NCBI GenBank assembly: GCA_900110635.1 | Contig: FOEK01000008.1 | Location: 104,471 to 168,470 of the forward strand | Length of the DNA stretch: 64,000 bases | Source of the DNA: Lachnospiraceae bacterium NE2001 | GTDB lineage: Bacteria > Bacillota > Clostridia > Lachnospirales > Lachnospiraceae | Direction of reading: 5' to 3' | Shown here: positions 45,754-53,545 of the stretch, in pieces | Numbering within the stretch: position 1 is the stretch's first letter | Layout of the letters: the number at the start of each line of letters is the position of its first letter | The notes under the pieces: generated by a model | What the model saw: only the letters and a program-made list of their open reading frames with translations | What the model was told of the DNA's origin: nothing | Databases searched by the model: none | Translations under genes and position numbers: made by a program

Positions 45754-46320
45754 TTACTTATGCTCTCTTTCAAACTTTTCCCACATGTATTTTGCCAATT
45801 CAGCAGATACAACTTGACCTCTCGGTTTTAGTTCTTCCGGGTATCTGTCACCCTTCATATACTTTTCCACATAGTCATCAAACGTCCCAATCACTCTAGC
45901 CGGAACTCCTGCAACTACAGAATTATCCGGGATGTCCTTCGTGACCACGCTACATGTTCCGATGATTACGTTATTCCCTATTTTTGTGTCATACAGGATA
46001 TGTGTACCCGATCCGACGAACACATTGTCTCCTATTTCTATGCAGCCAATTCGCTCCTGTACCCCCCCCCGCGACATCTTGGGGAGGTTGTTCAAAACCA
46101 TGTAGCTGACATCATGCGTCAGAAAAGATACATTTGAAGCGATATGTACATTATTTCCAAGCCGAATCAGGTTGGCGTAGAGCGGAACCTTCCGCTTCTG
46201 GATAGTACAGTTGTCACCAATGGCTCCATAGACGTGCTGTTTCCTGATGTATTCTGTTCTCGCAGCTGATCCCCTAATAGTGAACAACCGGAAAGTCTGC
46301 CATAATCTTTTAAAGGTCAT
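45754..46320 (-). CDS. Hexapeptide-repeat acetyltransferase with a nine-G tract
   Basis: 188 residues of the left-handed beta-helix acyltransferase family: VFVGSGTHILYDTKIGNNVIIG, then CSVVTKDIPDNSVVAGVPARVIG. It probably O- or N-acetylates a sugar of the repeat unit. The coding strand has an uninterrupted run of nine G (46072-46080 on the + strand as C) encoding Arg-Gly-Gly-Val at about residue 84. The current length keeps frame. A change of one base would truncate the protein early, and such tracts are typical contingency sites. Confidence 0.87.
   Translation of the reverse strand: MTFKRLWQTFRLFTIRGSAARTEYIRKQHVYGAIGDNCTIQKRKVPLYANLIRLGNNVHIASNVSFLTHDVSYMVLNNLPKMSRGGVQERIGCIEIGDNVFVGSGTHILYDTKIGNNVIIGTCSVVTKDIPDNSVVAGVPARVIGTFDDYVEKYMKGDRYPEELKPRGQVVSAELAKYMWEKFEREHK
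46072..46080 (-). repeat. Poly-G9 tract in the acetyltransferase gene
   Basis: Nine consecutive C on the + strand, nine G on the coding strand, within the 45754-46320 gene. Homopolymers of this length slip readily in replication and in some sequencing chemistries. Confidence 0.9.
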
Positions 46321-46332
46321 AGTCCTTACCTC

Positions 46333-47490
46333 TTAGTGTTGCTTCTTCTTCATGATGCTCTTATATCCAACCGTCTTCTGAAAGAAGTTCGCAAAGAACG
46401 GCTTCTTATCATCCTTGCTATAAAGAACTTCCTGCGTGTTCTTCCAGCTGAACCAGGAGGGTTTAGCTTTAAATCGATCAGGCGATTTCAGGAACCATGC
46501 AATATCTGTATCCAGATGCCTGATATACAGGCCAAACCTATCATTCTCCGGATACTGGATTACATCCTGGTCATAGATCATCTCCAGCATCTGACGAGAA
46601 ATGTTGTAGCCAAGCATATATGCCATTTTGATGCTTGCCGGGATTCGCCCGTTTATTTCCTGTAGTCTCGGCTCTCCAGTGTTCCTGTCCATCATGAAAG
46701 CGACCTGAGCAAAGCCCTTCCACTCTAAATGCTGCAGGAGCTTGCCTGCCGCCTCAAGCACCTCATTGGCATCCACTGTTTCGCTCAGCACACCTGCACC
46801 GGCATCAATCGGAAACCACCGGAGGGCATCAACCGCGTAAGAAGTGCAGATATTCCCCTTCTGATCCACAAAAAGATTGGCACTTATACGATCTTCATAA
46901 TCAACGAAACCCTGAACGACATAATCATCCGGATTCAGATCATGTTCCTTCATATAAGGCCAGAAGTCTTCCCTCTTCTCGAACTTGTGGAAACCGATGG
47001 AACCCAGGCCTTGGCGGGGTTTGATAATGATAGGGAACTGGCAGGTACTAAGATAATCTTCTATATCCTGCTTACTGTGTCTTGTATACGGACAAGGTAT
47101 GTTATTCTCAATTGCTGTATCAAATGTTATCTGTTTGTTGAAAGCCTTTATATAGGTTTCTCTTGGAGCACAGGCTATTTTAACGTAAGGTTTGAACTTA
47201 TCTTCATTCGCTGTTACAGGGTTTGTACTGAGCTCTCCGATAGGCATGAGGACATCATAATTCCCGGACCGCGCCTGCTCCACCAAAAAGCTGATGTAGT
47301 CCGGATTTTGAGGCGTCATATCTTTAACCAGAAGCTTCTTATCTGGCAGCTTAGACACATAACAAGTATCTAACTTAGCAGTGCAGAGAACTGTAACGTG
47401 GCAACCTATATCTTTCAGTCCACGAATCATTGCCAACGGCTGCTTACCTGAGCCATCAAGCACTAACACTCTTAATCCTTTAAAATCCAT
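46333..47490 (-). CDS. ATP-grasp ligase-like protein
   Basis: 385 residues from ATG 47490 (MDFKGLRVLVLDGSGKQ), with GGGAGC upstream; the open frame extends 39 codons further into the neighbouring gene. The N-terminal domain is Rossmann-like. PIIIKPRQGLGSIGFHKF and QEINGRIPASIKMAYMLGYN are typical of the ATP-grasp fold of carbamoyl-phosphate synthase/carboxylate-amine ligase type. In this locus it could attach an amino acid or hydroxy acid to an amino sugar, or make a carboxylated precursor. That is inference. Confidence 0.78.
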   Translation of the reverse strand: MDFKGLRVLVLDGSGKQPLAMIRGLKDIGCHVTVLCTAKLDTCYVSKLPDKKLLVKDMTPQNPDYISFLVEQARSGNYDVLMPIGELSTNPVTANEDKFKPYVKIACAPRETYIKAFNKQITFDTAIENNIPCPYTRHSKQDIEDYLSTCQFPIIIKPRQGLGSIGFHKFEKREDFWPYMKEHDLNPDDYVVQGFVDYEDRISANLFVDQKGNICTSYAVDALRWFPIDAGAGVLSETVDANEVLEAAGKLLQHLEWKGFAQVAFMMDRNTGEPRLQEINGRIPASIKMAYMLGYNISRQMLEMIYDQDVIQYPENDRFGLYIRHLDTDIAWFLKSPDRFKAKPSWFSWKNTQEVLYSKDDKKPFFANFFQKTVGYKSIMKKKQH

Positions 47491-47492
47491 CG

Positions 47493-48152
47493 TTATTTGC
47501 TCCCAACTCTGCTCTTTATCTCTGACAACTCCGGCTGATCCTGAAATTCTTTCTTTCCCACCAGCACTTGAAGGATCGTTAAAATCGTCCGCCATACCAA
47601 CTGACAATCATATCCAAAGCTGTGCCGTTCTACATAAAGCATTTCCATTTCCAGCTTTACAGGGAGAACCTCTCTTTGATAAGCTTGGTCGTCTGTGTAT
47701 GTATCTCCGACCGTATAATCAAAGAGGCTTGCAGCACTGGTAAGGCCAGGCCGGACAGATAATATTTTCTGATACTGATCATGGTAAACAATATCTACAG
47801 AATTCCACGGCATCGGTCTCGGCCCTACGATGCTCATGTCCCCTTTGATTACGTTGATCAGCTGAGGCAGCTCATCTATCTTAAGTCTTCTAATAATCTT
47901 CCCTACAGTGAAAAGCCTATCGGCATCAGCGATAAACATACCCTTATCAGCATTTGTTACATGCATAGACCGAAACTTATAGAAATGAAACTTCTTATGA
48001 CCCTTTCCTGTTCTGTCCGAATAATAGAACACCGGCCCGGGGCTTGACAGTTTTATAGCGATTGCCGTAATCAGGAAAAGCGGGGAAAGGACAATCACTG
48101 CGAATGAGCATAAAATAATATCCAAAAGTCTTTTAATTACCTTCTCGTACAT
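47493..48152 (-). CDS. Initiating undecaprenyl-phosphate sugar-1-phosphate transferase (module B, PglC/EpsL-like)
   Basis: 219 residues. One N-terminal membrane hairpin helix (about residues 10-35), then SDRTGKGHKKFHFYKFRSM, RRLKIDELPQLINVIKGDMSIVGPRPMP and SVRPGLTSAASLFDYT. It is a small monotopic phosphoglycosyl transferase like PglC, which moves phospho-diNAcBac onto undecaprenyl phosphate. The bacillosamine-like pathway genes nearby support that type of donor. The downstream ATP-grasp gene begins 3 bases after its stop. Confidence 0.92.
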   Translation of the reverse strand: MYEKVIKRLLDIILCSFAVIVLSPLFLITAIAIKLSSPGPVFYYSDRTGKGHKKFHFYKFRSMHVTNADKGMFIADADRLFTVGKIIRRLKIDELPQLINVIKGDMSIVGPRPMPWNSVDIVYHDQYQKILSVRPGLTSAASLFDYTVGDTYTDDQAYQREVLPVKLEMEMLYVERHSFGYDCQLVWRTILTILQVLVGKKEFQDQPELSEIKSRVGSK

Positions 48153-48159
48153 TTATCCC

Positions 48160-48825
48160 TCAGACCTTTATTTCTCTTATAAGCGAGAACGCTTCCGCCG
48201 CCATAACATTCACAGTTGCACCCCTAAACTTTGCCAGGGCTTCTATTGCTCCTAATGAACGAGCCGCCGGGAAATCAGCAAGCTGAGACTGGAAGATATT
48301 CATTGCCTGTAGCTTTTTTTCAAGGGTATCCGTAATATCCTCATATACTGTTGGGATGAACTCATTAACCGTATTGGGAATGTCCCATCCCGTCTCCGAA
48401 AGCGTTTCATAAGCATAAATACGAGAGATTCTGTGCGCATATTTGGGTCTGAGGGCTACCATCGCGGCATCGACAATCATCTTGTGATCGAGTTGCATAT
48501 CACCACGATGCGGGAGATATACTTCATCAGGTTTGACTCTTTGAATTATCTTTTGGATTCCTCCATTTAGCTCATACCGGGGAATGGTTTCGAGTGTAAC
48601 TGCAGGGAAGTCAAGAAAAGACGTTTCTATGACGCCTAAAAACTTATCGGCTTCTCTACATTCTTTTCTTGCTTGCTCTACAATATCGTCACTAAACAAC
48701 GGCGGGAAAGCTTTAGTTACAACACACACATAAACATCGTGACCATCCTTCGCTCTTTTTGCAATTGTCCCGCCCACTCCGATTACTTCATCATCAGGGT
48801 GGGGCGCTATAACTAAAACCTTCAT
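48160..48825 (-). CDS. PIG-L/LmbE-family deacetylase
   Basis: 221 residues, Zn-dependent N-deacetylation of a GlcNAc-type substrate. The zinc motif is VIAPHPDDEVIGVGG near residues 5-20, and the second ligand group is PHRGDMQLDHKMIVDAA. In an EPS locus it could remove an acetyl group from an amino sugar so that another acyl group can be added. It sits between the initiating transferase and the PglD-like gene. Confidence 0.9.
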   Translation of the reverse strand: MKVLVIAPHPDDEVIGVGGTIAKRAKDGHDVYVCVVTKAFPPLFSDDIVEQARKECREADKFLGVIETSFLDFPAVTLETIPRYELNGGIQKIIQRVKPDEVYLPHRGDMQLDHKMIVDAAMVALRPKYAHRISRIYAYETLSETGWDIPNTVNEFIPTVYEDITDTLEKKLQAMNIFQSQLADFPAARSLGAIEALAKFRGATVNVMAAEAFSLIREIKV

Positions 48826-48837
48826 GTCATGCCCTCT

Positions 48838-49485
48838 TTACTCAAAAAACTTTATCGGTTTTGCAGGACTTCCTACCGCTGTGCATTTTGCTGGAATGTC
48901 TTTTACAACAACAGCACCTGCACCTACAATCGTATAATCTCCAATGGACTTGGCCTGAATAATCTGCATTCCTGTTCCAAGTTCCGTACAGTAACCAATG
49001 GTCGAAATACCTGAAATATTTACACTAGGATACATTGTCACAAAATCCTTTATTATGGCATCGTGACCTACAGTGCAATCAAGGTTGATAATCACATGGT
49101 TTCCAATGTTGATATTTACTGTGATAATTGTATGTGCACAAATAATCGTGCCTTCACCGATGGTCACAAGGTCAGACATCTCAACAGAAGGATCAATAAC
49201 CGTCCCGAACTTGATATTCGGATTGATTTCTTTAACTCGATTAATTACTTTCTCCCTAACCTTGGAAGCGCCAATAGCACAAACATAATATGCATCCTGA
49301 TAGTCAGTCACGCTATGAATCGTGCCGAGAACTGGATATCCGTTGACTGTAGTGCATTGTATCTCTTCGTTATCATCGAGAAAACCTAATAGATTCCATG
49401 TTTGTTCTTTCTTGTTAATTCGCTCTACTAACCAAGCAACTTCTCGTCCAAATCCACTGGCACCAATAATTATCAAATCTTTCAC
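48838..49485 (-). CDS. NeuD/PglD-like sugar O/N-acyltransferase
   Basis: 215 residues. The N-terminal Rossmann-like domain binds the UDP-sugar (DLIIIGASGFGREVAWLVERI), followed by a left-handed beta-helix with hexapeptide repeats (INIGNHVIINLDCTVGHDAII; the His in VGHDA is the usual catalytic base). The end VGSPAKPIKF is typical. PglD acetylates UDP-4-amino-4,6-dideoxy-GlcNAc to UDP-diNAcBac. With the neighbouring thiolase and HBD genes, a 3-hydroxybutyryl donor is an alternative. Confidence 0.88.
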   Translation of the reverse strand: MKDLIIIGASGFGREVAWLVERINKKEQTWNLLGFLDDNEEIQCTTVNGYPVLGTIHSVTDYQDAYYVCAIGASKVREKVINRVKEINPNIKFGTVIDPSVEMSDLVTIGEGTIICAHTIITVNINIGNHVIINLDCTVGHDAIIKDFVTMYPSVNISGISTIGYCTELGTGMQIIQAKSIGDYTIVGAGAVVVKDIPAKCTAVGSPAKPIKFFE

Positions 49486-49514
49486 GCGGCCACCTCTCGC
49501 TATTCTTCAGAAAC

Positions 49515-50354
49515 TCAATACCTATAAAACCCTTCTCCAGTCTTCCGACCGAGTTTCTTTTCTCTTACCATCTTCTTCAGCATTGGCTGAGGAAGATATC
49601 TGTTATCCCCAGTCTCTTTCAGCATCACGTTTAATATTGCCAGGACGACATCAAGACCTATCAGATCTCCAAGTGCCAGCGGCCCCATTGGATGATTGGC
49701 CCCGAGTTTCATCGCTGTGTCAATATCCTCTACGCTTGCCACACCTTCGGCATAAATGCTTATTGCCTCATTGATCATGGGGATCAACACGCGGTTGACA
49801 ACAAATCCTGGAGCCTCCCGAACCTCAACGGGCGTTTTACCGATCTCTCTTGCAACTTGCATTACAGAGTCCACCATATCCTGTGGTGTCTTCTCTGTTG
49901 CAATAACCTCAACCAACTTCATAACAGGTGCCGGATTGAAGAAATGCATACCTATCAGAGGCCGAGACAGTCATTCTCCGATCGACTGGATGGGAAGTGA
50001 TGATGTATTTGTGGCGAAAACCGTGTTGCTGCCGCAAATCTGATCTAATTGCTCGAATACCTCTTGCTTGATAGCGAGGTCTTCTGAAACCGCCTCTACC
50101 AGCAGGTCTGCGTTTACTGCGAGTTCCAGATTTCCTGATTCAATCTTGGCAAGATAATCATCAATCTGTGCCTGACTCAGCTTACCCTTTTCAACAAGTT
50201 TTCCAAGGGCGCGTTCAATCTTTGGCTTGCCATCTTTTGAGCTTTCTCTTCCTTTGCAGAGATAAACTCTCTCGATTTTATCGCATTGTGAAAAAACCTG
50301 TGCAATTGACGGACCCAATGTCCCAGTACCAATAACTGCGACTCTCATGTTCAC
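49515..50354 (-). pseudogene. hbd: 3-hydroxybutyryl-CoA dehydrogenase with an in-frame TGA
   Basis: The frame from ATG 50354 reads MNMRVAVIGTGTLGPSIAQVF (NAD-binding GxGxxG) through NTSSLPIQSIGE, then TGA at 49971-49973, and continues in the same frame [22 protein letters not shown] to the C-terminal domain ending GEGFYRY. The active-site [13 protein letters not shown] lies after the stop. Full span is 279 codons, as expected for Hbd. It would make 3-hydroxybutyryl-CoA from acetoacetyl-CoA. There is no selenocysteine-type context, so I treat it as a point nonsense mutation or sequence error. The adjacent thiolase gene is intact. Confidence 0.87.
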
Positions 50355-50382
50355 TCCTGTTTTCTCCTATCTTCTCAGATTC

Positions 50383-51567
50383 TCAGATTCTCTGTATTAT
50401 CGTGCTGCACCCCATACCGCCGCCGATACAAAGTGTGGCAAGCCCAGTCTGTCCAGCTTTCATTGCGTGAATGAGTGTCACAAGAATACGGCAACCTGAC
50501 GTGCCTACAGGATGTCCCAGAGCAATCGCTCCACCTTTCACATTTAGTTTCTCATCAGGTATACCAAGTTCTCTCTTCACCGCTATTGACTGTGCTGCAA
50601 AAGCCTCATTAGCTTCTATCAGACCAATGTCATCTATGGTCATGTTCAATTTCTTGAAGAGTTTTCTTGTGCTTTCTACCGGACCAATGCCCATAATTGC
50701 AGGATCTACTCCGCCAAGAGCCCCGCCAATCCATTCTGCTTGTGGCTGAAGGCCGAGTTCTCTTACCTTTTCTTCTGACACAAGAACAACCGCTGCTGCC
50801 CCATCATTAATTCCAGAACTGTTTCCTGCAGTTACGATTCCATCAGGTTTAAAAACCGGTTTAAGTTTAGACAGTCCATCTACTGTCGTACCGGGTCTTG
50901 GTCCTTCATCAGTATTGACGACCGTTTCTCCTTTACGTTCCTTGATAACCACAGGAACGATTTCGTCCTTAAAACTTCCATCAGCAATTGCCGATGACGC
51001 CTTATCCTGACTTGCTACAGAGAACTCATCAAGTTCACGACGAGTAATTCCGTATTTTTCAACTATGTTTTCTGCAGTAAGGCCCATATGATAATCGTTT
51101 ATGGCATCCCACAGTGCATCATTTACCATCGTATCCACAAGCGGGGTATTCATCATTGGGCTCCCCATCCGGTATCCGAATCTGGCGTCCTTTAGAGCAA
51201 ACGGAGCCTTAGACATAGATTCAGTTCCACCTGCGATAACGACATCTGCATCACCAGACTGAATAAGCCTTGCGGCAGAGTTAACTGCATCAAGGCCAGA
51301 TCCGCAAACAATGTTTAGCGTTTCTGCTGTAGTGGAATAAGGAAGCCCCGCCTTTATGGCCGCTTGTCTGGCAACATTCTGACCGAGTCCTGCTTGAATC
51401 ACACAACCCATATAGACATGTTCAACAGATTCAGCCTTGATTCCACTACGTTTCAAAGCTTCACTGATTACTAAAGAGCCCAGATCCACAGCTGTAAGAG
51501 GAGATAATGATCCGCCCATTTTGCCGATTGGGGTTCGACAAGCACCCATGATAAATACTTTTTTCAT
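50383..51567 (-). CDS. thlA: Thiolase (acetyl-CoA C-acetyltransferase)
   Basis: 394 residues. The nucleophilic Cys is in LNIVCGSGLDAVNSA near residue 88, the catalytic His in IALGHPVGTSGCRI, and the second Cys in CIGGGMGCSTI. It condenses two acetyl-CoA to acetoacetyl-CoA. It lies 28 bases upstream of hbd on the transcript and between the DegT aminotransferase and PglD-like genes, an unusual place for a thiolase. All active-site motifs are intact. Confidence 0.93.
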   Translation of the reverse strand: MKKVFIMGACRTPIGKMGGSLSPLTAVDLGSLVISEALKRSGIKAESVEHVYMGCVIQAGLGQNVARQAAIKAGLPYSTTAETLNIVCGSGLDAVNSAARLIQSGDADVVIAGGTESMSKAPFALKDARFGYRMGSPMMNTPLVDTMVNDALWDAINDYHMGLTAENIVEKYGITRRELDEFSVASQDKASSAIADGSFKDEIVPVVIKERKGETVVNTDEGPRPGTTVDGLSKLKPVFKPDGIVTAGNSSGINDGAAAVVLVSEEKVRELGLQPQAEWIGGALGGVDPAIMGIGPVESTRKLFKKLNMTIDDIGLIEANEAFAAQSIAVKRELGIPDEKLNVKGGAIALGHPVGTSGCRILVTLIHAMKAGQTGLATLCIGGGMGCSTIIQRI

Positions 51568-51641
51568 GCAAACCTCATATTACAATTCACAGATTATATA
51601 AAGCAGTAACAACCACTATGATCATTACTTTTTTAAATTCA

Positions 51642-51875
51642 TTATTCTATTCTCTCAATCACGAGATCGTCAACGGCTCTTATTGACCCATGATCAATCA
51701 AGTCAACTACATCCTCAAAAATGATCCTCAGTTCATCCGTACTCAGCGTAGATTCTTCTATAATTTTTTTCGTTTTATTGGACAAGCTTTCTGGTAATAA
51801 ATTTCTCGCTGTATTCGGTTATTTACTTTCAGAAAAAATATGATCCATCAGTTCATCGAAGCTCAATTCACTCAT
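51642..51875 (-). pseudogene. Small acidic protein remnant with internal TAA, unknown family
   Basis: From ATG 51875 the frame reads MSELSFDELMDHIFSESK, TAA, then continues PNTARNLLPESLSNKTKKII to LVIERIE at 51642. The two parts look like one 77-residue acidic helical protein interrupted by a stop. The start ATG overlaps by 4 bases the stop of an upstream 62-codon frame (51872-52060), itself part of the repeat array. No family recognised. Real coding status is uncertain. Confidence 0.4.
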
Positions 51876-51888
51876 TCCTCTTTTCTGC

Positions 51889-52118
51889 ATTTGGAAGCTC
51901 CAAATATACATACCCAATTCATCTCCAGCCGCTCTAATCTGACCGCCTGATATATATTCAGCAGATGCCATTTTTCTATCTGCAACCCCAATGCACATTC
52001 TGCCGCTCTAATCTGACTGTCTGATACATATTCAACCGATGCCGATTTTTCTATTTGCAACCCTCATTTACATTCTGCCGATGCAATATGACTGCCTAAG
52101 TCACTATCAACCAATGTA
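51889..52118. repeat. Degenerate tandem repeat array of about 74-base units
   Basis: Two full units begin with CTGACNGNCTGATANATATTC and contain GATGCC, ATTTTTCTAT, TGCAACCC and ACATTCTGCCG; partial units flank them. One half-unit matches unit 3 of the 20078-20246 array. A 62-codon - strand frame (51872-52060) runs through it with an internal amino acid repeat, LQIEKSASVEYV / LQIEKWHLLNIY. It probably has no function as a protein. Confidence 0.6.
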
Positions 52119-52125
52119 AGCCACC

Positions 52126-53421
52126 TTACAAAAAACAGCGGTGTATAATCTCAATAATCCTATCCTGCTGTTCCGGAGTCATCTTGTTATCGCTCGGTAA
52201 GCAGAGCCCACGCCTGAAAATATCGGCTCCAACATCCACTCCAGAGCCTGAAATATAAGCATTTGTGCGGCCTCTGCCGTTTCCCTCAACCGTGACAAAC
52301 GGGTTCGTCCTATATATCGGCTGCATATGCATGGGCTTCCACACAGGTCGACCTTCAGCGTTGAAGGCTTTTATTGCAGCCAGTATCTCACCAGGGCAGC
52401 TCTTACCTGGTTCGGTAATCCACATCTCATCCTTTTCACCACGCACGGTCTGACACATTGCGTCTTCATCTATTAGAAGACAGCTAAGCCAGAAGTTTGG
52501 TGTACTTGAATCTACGTCATACGGATTCATTTTGACTGGCAGATCAGCAAGTCCAGTCTTATATCTTTCATATATCTTTCGCTTCTGCTCTATATGCTCC
52601 TCAAGATACGGGAGCTGACCACGAAGTATACCTGCTATGATATTGCTCATTCTATAATTGTAACCAAGTTCCTCGTGCTGATACCAAGGTGCATCCTCTC
52701 TGCTCTGAGTGCTCCATTTACGAATCTTATTTGCATCCTCCAGAGAATTAGTGAGGAGGAAGCCGCCACTGGATCCTGTTATAATCTTGTTACCATTTCC
52801 AGATAGTATTCCGACTTTTCCAAAGCCTCCTGTCTGCTTTCCTTTGTAAGATGCGCCAAAGCTTTCAGCTGCATCCTCAACAATTAACGCTCCGTGTGCA
52901 TTGCATATCTTCTTTATCTCATCTATCTTTCCAGGAGTTCCGTACAGATGTACCAGAACAACCATCTTCACATCTGGGTACAACTCGAACCCTTTCTCCA
53001 GTGCTAGCGGATCCATATTCCAGGTATCTCTTTCAGTATCTATAAAAACTGGGATTCCACCTTCATAGCAGATAGGATTAACAGTTGCATCAAATGTTAT
53101 ATCCGACACGAACACTCTCTTTCCTTCAAGCGTTCCGTGCCCCGCCATTGGCTGACCGTACAATTTCTCACCCACAAGCTTCATAGCAAGGTGAAGTGCA
53201 GCTGTTCCTGATGAAAGTGCTACGGAGTATTCACAGCCCACGTATTCTGCAATCTGTTTCTCCACCACGTTGATATTCTCACCTACGGTAGATACCCAGT
53301 TTGTCTGTATAGCTTCATCTACCCACTTCTGCTCGTCGCCGTGCATGGTTGGTGATGCAAGCCAAACCTTTTTTTCAAATCTTTCTATTCCTTCAAACCT
53401 AGAATCTTTTGTAATATCCAT
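52126..53421 (-). CDS. DegT/DnrJ/EryC1/StrS aminotransferase (paralogue 2, PglE-like)
   Basis: 431 residues, PLP-dependent transfer of an amino group to a UDP-4-keto-6-deoxy sugar. SSGTAALHLAMKL, LIVEDAAESFGAS and the PLP lysine in SGNGNKIITGSSGG are present. It follows the PglF-type dehydratase gene on the transcript, and its natural substrate would be that enzyme's product. It is a close paralogue of the 20251-21549 protein. The intergenic gap before it holds a long AT-rich hairpin. Confidence 0.9.
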   Translation of the reverse strand: MDITKDSRFEGIERFEKKVWLASPTMHGDEQKWVDEAIQTNWVSTVGENINVVEKQIAEYVGCEYSVALSSGTAALHLAMKLVGEKLYGQPMAGHGTLEGKRVFVSDITFDATVNPICYEGGIPVFIDTERDTWNMDPLALEKGFELYPDVKMVVLVHLYGTPGKIDEIKKICNAHGALIVEDAAESFGASYKGKQTGGFGKVGILSGNGNKIITGSSGGFLLTNSLEDANKIRKWSTQSREDAPWYQHEELGYNYRMSNIIAGILRGQLPYLEEHIEQKRKIYERYKTGLADLPVKMNPYDVDSSTPNFWLSCLLIDEDAMCQTVRGEKDEMWITEPGKSCPGEILAAIKAFNAEGRPVWKPMHMQPIYRTNPFVTVEGNGRGRTNAYISGSGVDVGADIFRRGLCLPSDNKMTPEQQDRIIEIIHRCFL

Positions 53422-53504
53422 AATGTGTTTCCTATTAATTATTCAAGTTTCAATAGTTATGCATTTTAAATATCTTGTTATTTAAGCACCCCAAGATTAT
53501 ATAC

Positions 53505-53540
53505 CATTTTATATCGATTTTAAACAATCGATATAAAATG
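53505..53540. repeat. Perfect 15-base inverted repeat between the dehydratase and DegT genes
   Basis: Arms CATTTTATATCGATT (53505-53519) and its exact complement (53526-53540) with a 6-base loop, 5 bases after the dehydratase stop codon. There is no U-run on the - strand, so a terminator is unlikely. An mRNA stabiliser or protein-binding dyad is possible. Confidence 0.6.
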
Positions 53541-53545
53541 TCATA

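Noticed and set aside
49971..49973. TGA in hbd as selenocysteine or programmed readthrough
   Set aside because: The position is not a conserved catalytic Cys, no stem-loop of the required kind is obvious after it, and another gene (rfbA) carries TAA. Simple nonsense mutation or error is more likely.
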